A stretch of 64,000 bases of DNA from Raphanus sativus (Eukaryota; Streptophyta; Magnoliopsida; Brassicales; Brassicaceae). The notes beneath the pieces were generated by a model that worked only from the letters and a program-made list of their open reading frames with translations, was not told the DNA's origin and made no database searches. The position numbers and the translations under genes were made by a program. Location of the stretch: the NCBI RefSeq assembly GCF_000801105.2, contig NC_079519.1, positions 6,880,668 to 6,944,667 of the forward strand. Direction: 5' to 3'. Within the stretch, counting starts at the first letter, position 1; the number at the start of each line of letters is the position of its first letter. Below, one piece after another: positions 23,256 to 36,370 of this stretch.

Positions 23256-26200
23256 ATGTACTTCGCATCTACGGGTTCTTCACGACAATTTCTTTTACCA
23301 AACTCTTTTAGTTTTGGGCACAGTTTCAGACCCAGACACAATATTAACTTCATTCGTCCGAACTCAATCTGTTGCAAAGCTCCACACCACGACGAGGAAG
23401 CTGATTCTTCCCGGTAATATTCTTTTACATCTCAAGACTTTCTCCGTTCTACTTTTTCCCTTATTTAATCAAACTTTTTCTTTTGTTATATAACTATAGG
23501 GAAAATGAGAATAAGCTGGCAAAATTGGCAATTGCGACGTTAGCGGTTAGCGTTTTGGCTTTGGGATCCGTTGGAGATGCATCTGCGGCTAAGAGCGGTG
23601 GAAGGATTGGCGGTCAAGCGTTTCGATCTTCAGCTCCTCGGCCTCCACCTAGAGTTAACAACCGATCGAGGTAATTAAATATTATATTTTTTACTTGAAG
23701 CTCTTAACTTATTTTTAGTTATTTAACTCTCTCTCGAAAGAGAAATCAAAAGTACATGACACTTGATGTTGTTATCTCGGTTCTATTTATTCAAGATCTA
23801 TATTTCTTTCTGCATACTCTTAAGCATAATACATTTGTTACTGGCGGTAAAAAAAGAAGCATAAAATTTTCTTTTCTCCAGATATATGAAGAGGCTTCAT
23901 GTATGAGCCTCAGCTGGCTTATTATAGCCCATTACAACTAAACTTTAAGGCCCTTGTATTTTCTATCATTAATATAGTTTGGATACAAGACCACCAGATG
24001 ACCTTGGTTGTGTAGATGTTTCCAAATATAAACTCAGACAACCGTTGACTTCATAAATCAAATTTATTTGTTAATTTATAACACAACCAAAAATGTTATA
24101 GATTTTACTTTTTAGACAAACTAGATTCTTTGTCGGCGCTACGCGCGGAAAATAGGTTTAAAATATTTTTTTACATATGAAATCTTTAATTAATATTAAG
24201 AATTTATTTAGGTTATTTTCCTCCTTGAGAACTATTTTTTTTTGTAATTCAGATATATTATATATAAGTTCGTTGTTAGTTTTGTATGTCAAAAATGTTC
24301 AGAAGATATTGTTCAATAAGTGAACTTTTACTTAAGAGTTTGACTTTCTTAAAAGTTTTTCTAATTAAATATATTATATACAATTTTCAGTACATAAAGA
24401 AAATCATTTAGATAATTTTTGTTCAATTAAATTTTTCATAAACCTTGATATTGATTTATTTGTGTCAAATTAAGTTAAAAGCTTCATAATTGTATTTGGA
24501 TAGTTTCTTCCCTATATATGTGTTACTTTGAGAAGATATATTTAGATATAGCCATTATTTTGGAAATTGATATAACAAAAAACGAAACTAATTTGTGAAC
24601 AAAAGCTTAGAAAATCTGACATCCAAGTAAATAATAAAATTAGCTTAAATTTCAAACACAATTACCGCAGCTTCCTCACTTCTTATGGCGCACACATTGT
24701 GGTAACTGAGAGCTCGTATGGAGTTGGAACAGAGAAGCCTTAATTGGGGTGTTCTTTAGAAGAAAAGGACACATAAGAAAGCAATTCGTCAGACTTATAG
24801 AGCCACATAAAGTATCATTCTCCTATAGCAAAAAGAAAATTTTGTTTTTGTCTAGACCCACCGGTGAATTATATGAATAAAAATTCAGCAACATCTAAGG
24901 GTTCTTCCATGAGCTTTGGATGAACTGAAAGCCCTTTCTAAAAAAAAGCATTATCCACTAAAACGGGCACTCCAAAATTTTAGCAGAGACCCCAGAAAGT
25001 GACACAGTATCTGACATCAGCTCCACTAAGAGAAAATATTGTACCTAGAACAAAAGAGAGCGTACATGACAGAAATTATGACTCTACTCAGTGTATACCA
25101 GCCAGTAATTGTTTATCTTTTTTGAACAACTCCGCCAGTAACTGATAATATCTAAATTTACCAACTCTTATAAAATAAATATGCTTAGTAGATTTTAAAA
25201 AAACTGCAATGATAGGAAAAATAGTTTCCACCATTAATCATTAAATCAACAGAATAAAAAAACAAAAAGCAGTATGAGAATATAATGAGAATATAATATA
25301 GCCTACTATCCCTGATATGTAAGTATATAAATCGAAGTTTCTGGGATGTCACCAAAATATTTCCAAGAGATTTAAGAGAAAGCATCTGCCCGGAACAATT
25401 CCTTTGTTGACCTTCATCGTTTACATCCATCAGTTAAGTCTACTCTTCTGTGGACCATCAGTTAGAAAAAAATGGGTTTGTCAACTTCATACAACAAAAG
25501 TATTTGTAGATGAGGCAAATTATTTCCTCTACCAACGTTCAGCAATTCAGAATGAGCTATTTACTCTAACCATAAACCCAAAATGCTTAGCGCAGCAGTT
25601 ATAATCATCATCACATGACTCAAACTTCACTCCAACAGCTGGGGCATAACCATCTTCTCTCCAACAGGTTAAATAAACAGTATGGCAAGAGCAAAAAGCA
25701 AATTTCTCTTCCTTATTAATGGGCTTAGCAGTTGGTCCGAATCATATGGTTTGCAGAACACAAAACAACACATACGTAATTGGCAAACCAAAAACAGAGT
25801 TTATTATAATGCTTACAGTGTTTTTCTTAGAAATGATGAAAATTGACAATTGAAGAAAGAAGATGAAGACAATAAGAGTTTGCTTACGATTGAGATCAGA
25901 AAATGGTTTAAAACTTTGTAATCCTAATCGTTTAACTACGCTTAACTAAGGACATATTTCCTTTTTCAATTGTTTTCCAAAACTAAAGACAAAAAAAAGT
26001 AAATAACCAAATCTTTTACAAAAAATATACTGAGTTTACGTTAGAAAAGTTGTGTATTTCTCATTAGCTCTTGCCACTTATATATAGTGGTTGTCACATA
26101 AGGTTTTACATCAAAGAAAATCTACACAATGAATACAACATTGACTACATTCAATACAATATCAAGACTTGGTCAAAGCTCATAAATGCTCCGGTTGAAT

Positions 26201-29200
26201 GGATCTTCATCTTGACAAGTCTCGGACGGAATGTAGACGGATCGGATAAACGGGTCGGATGTAAACCTCCTTGGTCTTGGTTATGAGCAATCCACACAAT
26301 CCATACAATGGATTATAACACTCCCCCTTGGATGTCATAACCATATCGGGTTTGTAATGTGCTAACGTTGCCTCATTAAAACCTTACTAGGAAAACCCAT
26401 TGGGACAAAACCATAGTTAAGAAAAAAGAGTACAACACACATTACTCCCCCTGATTTGGACATCACGGAAGGTCCTTGAGTCTACGCAAGCCAATCTGCT
26501 TCGTGAGCTTCTTGAATGTGCTGGTGGGAAGTGACTTGGTGAAGAGGTCGGCTGAGTTCTCACTAGACCGGATTTGAACGACATTGACCTCCTTGGCTTT
26601 CTGCAACTCATGGGTGAAGAAGAACTTGGGTAAAATATGTTTGGTCCGGTCACCTTTGATATACCCATCTTTGAGTTGAGTAATGCAGGCTGCATTGTCC
26701 TCATATATGATGGTCGGACCATTGTCCTCGACCATACCACTATCTGATCGGATGTGTTGGGTCATAGACCTCAACCATACACACTCACGACTTGCCTCAT
26801 GCATGGCTAAGATTTCTGAGTGATTAGATGAAGTGACTGCTATAGTTTGTTTCATGGAACGCCATGATATTGCAGTACCACCATGAGTGAACACATAGCC
26901 GGTTTGGGACCGAGCACGGTGTGGATCAGATAAGTAGCCTGCAACAGCAAAGCCTACTAAACCATCTTTGGTTTCATTGGTATAGAATAGACCCAAATCC
27001 TTAGTTCCTTGTAGGTAACGTAGGATATGTTTAATTCCGTTCCAGTGCCTTTGGGTCGGACATGAACTAAAACGAGCTAGGAGGTTGACGGCAAAACATA
27101 TATCTGGTCTAGTGTGGCTAGCCAAATACATTAACGCTCCTATGGCACTGAGGTAAGGCACCTTAGGACCCAGGACATCCTCATCATCCTTCTTAGGACC
27201 GAATGGGTCAGTGTCCATTCCAAGGGACCTCACAACCATTGGGCTGGTCAATGGGTGAGCCTGGTCCATATTAAATCTCTTGAGTACTCTTTCTATATAT
27301 GCCTTTTGATGCACAAGGATTCCTCCTTTTATGTACTCAAGTTGCAATCCCAAACAGACTTTAGTTTTACCTAGGTCTTTCATTTCAAACTCTTTCTTGA
27401 GACATTCAACTGTTTGGGCGATTTCCCCAGAGGTTCCAATGATGTTCAAATCATCAACATACACTGCTATGATAACAAATCCATTGTTTGCAAACTTCTT
27501 TATAAAGATACATGGACTGATATGGTCGTTCTTATATCCTTCTTTGGCAAGGTACTCGCTCAAGCGATTGTACCACATTCGACCACTTTGCTTAAGTCCA
27601 TATAAGGATTTGTTCAGCCTTATGCAGTGTTCTTCTCGACCTTTGTTAGCTTTAAGCTCAATACCCTCTGGTAATCTCATATATATTTCATTATCCAGTG
27701 GACCATAAAGGTATGCAGTTACAACATCCATTAACCGCATATCCAAATTTTTTTTGATGGCCAGACTTATTAAAAATCGAAATGTAGTTGCATCCACCAC
27801 AGGGAAGTATGTCTCCTCATAATCGATGCCTGGTATTTGTGAGAATCCTTGTGCTACAAACCGTGCTTTGTATCTTACAATTTCACCATGTTCATTTCTC
27901 TTCCTCACAAATACCCACTTATATCCCACTGGTTTAACATTATAAGGTGTCCGGATAATCGATCCAAAGACATTCCTTTTCTTAAATGATTATAACTCCA
28001 CGTTTATGGCTTCTTTCCATTTTAGCCAATCTGATCTTTAAGTGCACTCTAGTATAGACGTGGGTTCATGATCCTCATCTAAGTCCATCATTTCAAGGGC
28101 TACATTATATGCAAATATATCATCGATGTCGACATCTTTTCGGTTTGATTTTGTCCCAGACATTAAGTAGTTAATCGAGATCTCATCATTATCAATGCCT
28201 TCAGTACCATGAGGCCCGGCGTCCCGAACCCCAAGTGTTGATACTGACGGCATAGCCATTTCGGCCTTGTCTGGACAATCTATGACCTCGGTTTCTTTTG
28301 CACCTTTCTTTGTTTTCCGAGGTCTTTTATCTTTGGAACCAATTGGTCTACCACGCTTGAGGCGTGCCTTAGACTCAGTAGCCACTTGATTGTGTCCATC
28401 TTGGACATCAATACTTATTGGTGCATTACAAGCTGGTATATAGGACTTAATTACTCTTTTCGGGTCAGCAAAGGAATCAGGCAATTGATTAGCTAGCTTT
28501 TGCATATGAATTATTTTCTGGACCTCTAAATCACATGATTGAGTCCGAGGATCTTGCCATGATAAGGATGTTTGATTCCATATTATTTCTTTGCCCAGCT
28601 TGTTATTTTCTACCCCTAATGTTGGGTACTCTGATTCATCAAAATGACAATCAGCACATCTGTCCTTAAATAAATCTCCAGTAGTAGGCTCAAGATATTT
28701 AATAATGGTTGGAGAATCAAAACCAACATATATTCCCATCCTCCTTTGAGGTCCCATTTTTGTTCTCTGTGGTGGTGCAATAGGAACATACACAGAACAT
28801 CCAAATGTTTTAATATGGGACACGTCTGTCTCATGACCCGAGAGTAATTGGGATGGAGAATATTTATGTTCACTGGATTGCCTTATGCGAATTAATTCAG
28901 CAGCATGTAAAACTGCATGTCCCCAAGCTGATACTGGTAGCTTCGACCTCATGAGTAATGGTCGAGCAATCAACTGGATTCTTTTAATGAAGGATTCGGC
29001 CAATCCGTTCTGTGTATGTACATGTGCCACGGAGTGTTCCACACTTACCCCCATGGACATACAATAATCATTAAAAGCTTGGGAACTGAATTCACTTGCA
29101 TTGTCAAGACGTATAGTCTTTAGACGTATAGATTTAACCACCTCTGCAGTAACAATCCAAGCTTGGTCATGGAACCAAATAGATGCTGCCGTTGAAAAGA

Positions 29201-31246
29201 CTGTTATAGGAAAAAAGAAGCTAACCATCAATAGTTTTCTAAGTTCAAGGTTTGTATCTGTCGGAACCGACTTGGATCACCAATTATAACAGCTGGAACA
29301 TTGCTAGAAACATAAACAGCCAACGGTTCTTGCCACAAAACAAACAGTTGCTAGAAACAGAAACATTCATTAGAGAAAGAGTGGGCATGCTATAGGATGT
29401 CTTGTGTTTGTGTGGTTATACCTCGATTCCTTTTTCAGCAACCTTTCCAGAGAGGAGTGATGAAACATTATCCAAAAGAAAGCGGAGATCAAAAGGCACG
29501 TTTTCGAGCTCAATCCTTCCCAACTCAATCTTTGCCTGATCAAGAACCTCGTTTATCAACGATATGAGACCTTTTCCACTGCCGTGAGCGGTTTCAGAAG
29601 AGTCCATTTGTTTAGCGTCAAGATCAGTGTCCATCAGCAACTTCAGCATCCCTGTGAAAAACAGACCCTTACATGTTTTCAGCTCCAGAGAAACAAAATC
29701 CAAAAAAAAAAACAATTATTAAGTTTGCTTGTTATTTACCTAGAACACCAACCATTGGAGTACATATCTCATGAGAAACAGTGGCTAGGAACTGACCAAT
29801 CACACACACACAACTAACATTTGTTCAAAATCATAAGAACTTGATTAAGGGGGTAAATATATAGCACAAGAAGAAGAAAACTGACTTGTGACTTTGCGAT
29901 ATCAGCAACCTCTGCACGAGCTTTAAGCTCCATCATTTTCTGAAAGTCCTCTTCAACTGTAGCAATCCGATTAATGGCTTCATTAAAGATCCGCATCTCT
30001 ACACTTAGCCATAATAATATGTGATTCTCAAGAAATCTGGATCCATATTTTTCAATCAGAATCTTACAAAAATGAAGATACATCACATAAACTCACTTAG
30101 TCACATACATAAAAGACATCTAACAAAAATAACATGAAACAGATTGAAGGAGATATTGGATATACTCACTCATAATTATGTTCGTGAAGAGCATGTCCAA
30201 AAATCAAAATAGAACGTATTCATGTGAAATAAACATACCATAAAGATCATTCTATAAAAATTGGTTCACAGCTCCACATAAGCAAGAAAACAAAAACGAT
30301 AAGAACATAAAAAAAAGAATTAAAGAGGATAAAGATGTGACCGAAGCCAATAGTGTATTTGTGGTGAGTGATCATGTAGTTCCTCTCGCGAAGAAGGTGT
30401 TTGGTGAGATCGAGCTGCTGCAAGGTAGTTCGTGAAGAAGTTGGTGAGATCGAGCTGCTGCAAGGTAGCGATGTGAAAGTTGATCGGCCAAGACAGGGGA
30501 GACATCGATGTTGAGCTGAGCCACTGGAGCCTTTCTGGTGGATAAAGCCGCTTTGGTTGCTATTGTTTGATGTTTTTTTTTGGTTAGTTCTATATAGGAG
30601 AATGTGGAAAGGAAAAATAAAGGAGTGAATAAAGACATCATTAAATTGATGAATCAGTGTGGCTGTTACGGCAATTACAGAGGAACAATGAAGTGAAAGA
30701 GGCAGAGTTCAAAGACGTTCCGACTGAACATAGGCTTAGGGTTGTTGGATTTAATATGGGCTGTAACTAAGTTATAACGCCCAATAAAAAGTCCCGTTTC
30801 GCTCTTGTTTCGTCAAAGACGTTGGTGACATGGCGAGAGTTTGGTGAGATGAAACTCTCCTATTGGCTGATTTAATTAATCTGACGTGGACAGCTTATCT
30901 ATGGATCTTATTTCCCTTTTAGTATAGTATAGATGATTGTCATGTGACTGTTTCTGCAGTTTTAAATGCCAGTTTCATATCCTTAATTAACGCAGTTTTC
31001 TTTTCCAGGACCAACATCTACGTGAATCCTCCCGTTGCACCACCTTTGATCGGTGGCTATGGATATGGATACGGCGGTCGGGGATGGTCACCGTTTTCCT
31101 TCTTTTCCCCTGGTCCTGCGGTGGCAGTTGGTGTCGGAGGTGGCTTCGACCTCCTCGTTCTCTTCATGTTTCTTGGAGCTGCTTCAGCCGTCGCTAGAAA
31201 CTTTTTTCGATCAAGAAATGAAGAAGACGACGAAGATTACTATTAG
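23256..31246 (+). CDS. Chloroplast-targeted small membrane protein (AT5G57345-like)
   Basis: Three exons, 23256..23413, 23500..23670 and 31009..31246, join in frame to 188 aa (stop TAG 31244-31246). The N-terminus is Ser/Arg-rich without acidic residues (MYFASTGSSRQFLLPNSFSF), like a plastid transit peptide. Next come a hydrophobic stretch (LAKLAIATLAVSVLALGSVG), a Gly/Ser segment, a Pro/aromatic segment (NPPVAPPLIGGYGYGYGG) and a strongly hydrophobic segment (FDLLVLFMFLGAASAVA). The tail is acidic. Position next to AHA3 fits Arabidopsis AT5G57345; I am not sure of its biochemical role. Intron 2 is 7338 bp because it contains a Helitron with nested elements. The donor GTAATT and acceptor TTTTCCAG are intact, so the gene may still be spliced. 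Confidence 0.8.
26040..29285 (-). mobile_element. Truncated Ty1/copia element (IN, RT, RNase H, 3' LTR)
   Basis: The minus strand codes integrase (29231..28038) and reverse transcriptase plus RNase H (27929..26463). RT motifs VYVDDLN and NKSLYGLKQSGRMWYNRLSE are visible. At the integrase core HTQNGLAESF is recognisable. Between the two ORFs the same frame contains stop codons (at 28038-28040 and near 27990), so the polyprotein is broken. Downstream is a polypurine tract (AAGGGGGAG) and then an LTR start TGTTATAATCC at 26320. The other LTR, gag and protease are missing; the 5' side is cut within integrase near 29285. The LTR's far end is uncertain. It is nested in the Helitron. Confidence 0.8.
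29422..30030 (-). pseudogene. AHK2: AHK2-like cytokinin receptor kinase fragment
   Basis: Three exons keep splice consensus on the minus strand: one ending at 29886 (5' limit about 30030), then 29791..29740 and 29651..29422. They code the region around the phospho-accepting histidine of a hybrid histidine kinase: RIATVEEDFQKMMELKARAE, FLATVSHEICTPMVGVLG, and MLKLLMDTDLDAKQMD to LLSGKVAEKGIEV. The wording matches AHK2 best among AHK2/3/4 (from memory). The His is kept, but the usual HEIRTPMNG reads HEICTPMVG. The sensor, ATP-binding and receiver parts are absent. It lies antisense to the host gene and in the orientation of the Helitron, so it is probably a captured fragment. Confidence 0.8.
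30401..30468. repeat. Two-copy 40-bp direct repeat
   Basis: A 28-bp unit (30401-30428) is repeated exactly at 30441-30468. It starts TTGGTGAGATCGAG and ends GCTGCAAGGTAG. It lies inside the Helitron and has no recognised role. Confidence 0.75.
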
Positions 31247-31304
31247 GGCTGGGGAAGTATAAAAATAAAGTTGCTTGTGTATATGTTGTGTTATTATAAC
31301 AGTC

Positions 31305-31489
31305 TGTAGAATAATGATATTGAACTCAACTTGCTAACTTGTTTATTACGTTTCACAGAGAACATGTATATATACAACGAGATTGACCGACTTAGACTTC
31401 TAGTATTTATCTCTAAACCACTCGTATATATCTTTTATAAATCAGGATATTATACTAACATATCGGACAGAATATACTACACCAATACA
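31305..31489 (-). repeat. 3' LTR of the copia element
   Basis: 185 bp, starting TGTAGAATAATG and ending CACCAATACA on the plus strand. The adjacent internal CCCCCTCACG is the polypurine tract read in reverse. Confidence 0.9.
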
Positions 31490-34400
31490 CCCCCTCACGT
31501 TGGAGCGTGCAAGTCTTGAACGCCCAACTTGGACAGTAGAGTACGAAACTGATCACGACCAAGCGCCTTAGTGAGAATGTCTGCAACTTGCTCAGTCGTG
31601 CGTATGTGATGAAGAACAATCAGACCAGCCTTGACAGCATCACGGACAGCATGACAATCATTTTCAACGTGCTTAGTACGCTCATAGAAAACATGATTAG
31701 TAGCAATGTGAATCGCAGCTTTACTATCACAAAAGAAACGCGTGGGCTTAAGTTCAATATCCAATCCTTTTAAAAGCTTTCGTAACCACTTGACTTCTTT
31801 GAGAGTATCAGACATACAACGATACTCAGCTTCAGCGGACGAATGAGAAACTGTGTCTTGCTTCTTAGTTTTCCATGAAATAGGAGAGTCCCCAAGCATA
31901 ACAACGAATGCACTTAACGAACGACGAGTGAGAGCACAAGAAGACCAGTCTGAATCGCAATAAATCGTGAGAGACAAGTCGGGAGAGGAGGAAAGCATGA
32001 TACCCTGACCAAGAGAACCCTTAAGATACCGCACCACCCTCTGAGCAGCATTCCAGTGTGCTTCCAAAGGTGTTTTCATAAACTGAGACAGTAAGTGAAC
32101 AGAGTAACTAAGTTCTGGTCTTGTATGGACCAAGTAGATTAGACGACCCAACAAACGCCGATACTTAAAAGGATCAGCTAACGGCGGACTTGTCTGCAAG
32201 GTTTCCTTCGAATCAAGCTTGTGACTCTGTTCAAGAGGTGTAAGAGCCGGCTTGGATCCAAGATTACCAGTATCAGTAACAATGTCTAAGGCATACTTGC
32301 GCTGGGAAAGAAATATACCTTCAGGACCTCTGCTCACTTCGATTCCCAAAAAATACTTAAGCTTACCAAGATCTTTCATAGAGAAACAATTGCTGAGATA
32401 ATCTTTAAATTTCTTCAGCCTATCACCATTGTTTCCACAGATAAGAAGATCATCAACATAGACTAGCACCCGAATTTCATCACCATTCTGAGTGTATGAG
32501 AACAAAGAAGCATCATCATAGGATTGCACAAAACCAAAACGAAGCAGAGCATCTGACAACTTTTTGAACCAACAGCGAGGTGCTTGCTTAAGTCCATACA
32601 GAGACTTCTTAAGCTTGCAGACCTTGTTAGGATGAGTGTGACGAAACCCTGGAGGCAATTTCATATAGACTTCTTCCTCTAGATCACCATGAAGAAACTC
32701 ATTATTGACATCCATTTGATAAACCTACCACTGTTTTGAAGCCACCAAACGCAACAACGTACGGACAGTCGTCATTTTAACTACCGGAGCAAAAGTCTCT
32801 GTGTAGTCCCTGCCTTCGACTTGCTTATTACCCATACAAACCAGCCGAGCTTTATACCTCACAATAGTACCATCGGCGTTGTACTTTATTTTATAAACCC
32901 ACAAACTTCCAATGGCCTCTTTACCAGGCGGTAAGTCACAAATATCTCAAGTATCTGCATCCTCGAGTGCTACAACTTCAACAACCATAGCATCATCCCA
33001 GACTTTGATCCCAACAGCATCTTTGAAGTGTTTAGGCTCTGTTCCAGCGGTTATCGCAGCCAAAAACACTTGATGCTGCGGAGAAAAATCAGTATCTGAA
33101 ATAAATTTTGTCAGGGGATATAAGGAGATACCTTGAACCGAAGACGAGGACTCAGATTTTGTAGTGGAGTTGATGAGAGCGTGATGGGTAACTGGAGTAA
33201 GTGCTTCTGCATCCTTAAGTCGAACTGAAGGAACATGAGGTCTGTGACCACGACCAAGTACTTCTGTGTCAGCCGGAGGGAGACTAATCACTGTATCTTC
33301 TTCTATAGACGACACCCCCTGTCCAACAACATCATCTGATATCTCTGCATCTCCTACATCTGAAGCTATGTTTTCTGCAGTCTCTGTGGTTCCTGTGTCA
33401 ACGGCAACTTCTGGTACAGGAACCAGATTTTCATTGGGAACAGGAGGAATGTTAATGTTCCAGTCATCATCACAAACAACTGTAGGCAACGAAGGAGAAG
33501 AAGGCACTGGTTCTTTCTCCGCAAAAGGAAAAACATGTTCCTGAAACACCACATCTCGGGAGACCAAAATCTTCTTACTGTCAACATCATAAACTTTGTA
33601 ACCCTTTTTACCAAAAGGATAGCCAAGGAAAACACACAACCGACTCCTTGGGCTGAACTTATCTTTGTTTCTTGGCATGCGATGTGCATAGCAGGCCGAA
33701 CCAAACACACGAAGCTGGCTAAGATCAGGCTTGCGTCCATGAAGAATCTCGTACGAAGATTTCCCTTTGTGAATAGCAGATGGAGTCTGGTTAATGAGAT
33801 GCGCCGCAGTAAGTACAGCTTCACCCCAAAATTTGACAGGCAAACTTGCTTGAAACAATAAAGCTCTAGACACGTTGAGAATGTGTCTATGTTTACGCTC
33901 CACTCGACCATTCTGCTGGGGAGTAGCAACACAAGAGGTCTGGTGGATGATACCTTTTTCACGAAAATAAGATGTGAGACACATGAACTCAGTCCCATTG
34001 TCACTCCTAACAACCTTGACCATCTTACTAAACTGCTTTTCAACATAAGCAACAAAGTTTGTAAGTACTTTGCGAACTTCCGATTTCTCCAACAACAAGT
34101 ATGTCCAAACGGCTCGTGAGAAATCATCTACAATAGTCAAAAAGTACAATGCACCGCAAGTGGAAGGTTGACGATACGGTCCCCAAACATCAACATGAAT
34201 CAATGAAAAAATGTCATTTGATTTATTAGAACTATCGGAAAAAACTCCTCGAGTTTGCTTGGATTTAAAACAAATATCACAAGGCTGAGAGCCAACAGAA
34301 GTAGAAGAAAACATAGGTAAAGCCGAAAGCACTGAAAAACTAGGATGCCCTAAACGCCGATGCCACAAAGTCTGATCAGATGAAGCCTCGATTGAGTGTA

Positions 34401-35964
34401 TCTTCGCGGTAGCAACATCCGTCAAGTAGTATACCCCATCACGCTCTTCACCGGTTCCAATCAGAGTCCTCGAGAAACGGTCCTGTAAAACACAAACAGC
34501 ATCAGTAAAGGTCGCAAGACACTTAGTTTGTTTCAAGAATTTTGAAACTGAAAGCAGAGTGCAGTTTAATGCAGGCACAAAGAGGACGTTTCTCAAAGTA
34601 ATTTTGCTTGAGAGCTGAAACACTCCCATACTGACGGCATATGTCTTACTACCATCAGCAAATCCCACCGAACAAGATGGAATAGACACAACATTAGTCA
34701 AGAGTGAGAGCCTCCCAGTCATGTGATGAGAAGCTCCAGTATCCAAAGATTACCACACGTTATCTTACCAGACAGTTTATCCGCACTGGACTTTTCTTGA
34801 ATCATCTGAGAGAGATCCTTCCATTGATCAGATGTAAACTCAGGAAAAGCAGACGAGTTTGAGCTAGTAGCATGTGCAGCAGTAGCTTGTCCTCTTCCAC
34901 GTCCACCAACTGAAGAGCCACGACCAGCTCTTCCACGACCACGACCTGAGCTTGCTCTGTCTGAGCGTTCCTGAAACCAATCTGGAAAGCCAACCAACTG
35001 CCAACAGTCCTTCTTCTCATGACCACTCCTGTTGCAATTAGAACAAACAAAACCACGATCTCTGTTTCGTAAAATAGACGAATCAGACCGTGAACTTCCT
35101 TGACCATCACCACGCGAAGCAGAGTCTGTTGTACGAGCAAGAAACCCGACTGCATCTTGTTGACCATCACGACTTCTAGACGAGTCAAGCCTCTGTTCCT
35201 CCCTGATCACTTTTGAGTACACTTCTCCAATACTTGGTAGAGGATCCATTCCTATGAGTGACGTACACAAACCCCCAAAACGAGAATCATCAAGACCCAT
35301 GATAAATTGATGAACCTTGTCATCGTCTCTTTCTTTCACAATCTCGTTTGCAGCTCCGCAAGTGCACAACGGCAATGGTCTGTAAACAGCATATTCTTCC
35401 CAGAGTGCACATAATCTACCGTAATACTCCAAAACGGTTTGACCCTCTTGACGACAAGCAGCTTGCTGAGCCTTGATCTGATGGATCCGGACCTTGTTCC
35501 CAACTGAGAACCGCTGCTTGAGCTCAGACCACAACTGAGCCGCATCTGAGACGAACGTCACAGAAGCTTTCACCTTGGGTTCTATCGAAGATCTTATCCA
35601 ACCTATGATCATTGAATTGACTGCCATCCAATTCTCATAATCTGGACTTTCACTTGAAGGTTTCTTCAGAGTACCATTGATAAAACCTATCTTACGTTTG
35701 GCTTGGAGTGCGTTGAGCATCTCGTTAGCCCACTGGTTGTAGTTATCACCGTCCAACATGACTGATGTGATCTTAACACCGGGATTATCCGATGAGAACA
35801 ACATATACGGTGACGCAGGAACGGCGGAATTTGAGTCTTTTCCTGCATCTGATACGTCTGACTTCACAACACCTTGTTCACCAGACATCTTCACGAAAGA
35901 AGAACTTGTTCAAACTATGAACTCTCACGAACACCTTGAATTGAGATCTATAGCTCTGATACCA

Positions 35965-36149
35965 TGTAGAATAATGATATTGAACTCAACTTGCTAACTT
36001 GTTTATTACGTTTCACAGAGAACATGTATATATACAACGAGATTGACCGACTTAGACTTCTAGTATTTATCTCTAAACCACTCGTATATATCCTTTATAA
36101 ATCAGGATATTATACTAACATATCGGACAGAATATACTACACCAATACA
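35965..36149 (-). repeat. 5' LTR of the copia element
   Basis: 185 bp, one base different from the other LTR. The primer-binding site follows directly on the inner side. Confidence 0.9.
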
Positions 36150-36370
36150 GTCAAATATATATATTCTGTCACGAAAATTACGATGGAAGAAGACTCAAAT
36201 AAATACTTGATGGTTTATTTTGTGTTTTTGGTGTTAACTAAGAAAAATAATTAGAGCTAATACAAGTATCAGTAAATCAGGTAGATAATAATAGTAACAA
36301 ATAAAATACAAAAGAAGAAAATCAAGAAGAAGACGAAGAAGGAAAATGAAAGTCAGTGAATTAACAAAAA

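Larger units (their letters stand above)
24121..30933 (-). mobile_element. Gene-fragment-carrying Helitron inside an intron
   Basis: On the minus strand it begins TCTATACTATACTAAAAGGG (first base at 30933) and ends with a hairpin CCGCGC-GTA-GCGCCG followed by CTAG (24124-24121). It is preceded by A and followed by T, the A^T insertion rule of Helitrons. This gives 6813 bp. It carries an AHK2 histidine-kinase fragment at 29.4-30.1 kb and a truncated copia element at 26.0-29.3 kb. The remaining parts (24.2-26.0 and 30.1-30.9 kb) have no identified content. No RepHel ORF is present, so it is non-autonomous. The hairpin has one mismatch. Confidence 0.7.
31305..36149 (-). mobile_element. Ty1/copia retrotransposon with both LTRs, coding frame broken
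   Basis: LTRs of 185 bp at 35965-36149 (5' in element sense) and 31305-31489 differ at one base (C/T near 36092 and 31432). The primer-binding site TGGTATCAGAGC, matching initiator tRNA-Met, is at 35964-35953. Gag (35894..34719) has the UBN2-type VMLDGDNYNQWANEMLNALQ and a zinc knuckle CSNCNRSGHEKKDC. Pol has protease DTGASHHM, integrase, RT with VYVDDLLI and RNase H. Gag and pol lie in different frames near 34719-34746, and pol contains stops at 32947-32949 and 32725-32727. It is non-autonomous now. It sits 58 bp after the stop codon of the chloroplast membrane protein gene. Confidence 0.92.

Noticed and set aside
24700..25900. Further captured gene fragments in the Helitron
   Set aside because: The sequence is less AT-rich in places and shows a few ORFs of 60-80 codons, but I could not match any to a protein family.
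33266..34127. Long ORFs in other frames within the copia element
   Set aside because: They are shadows of the pol frame.
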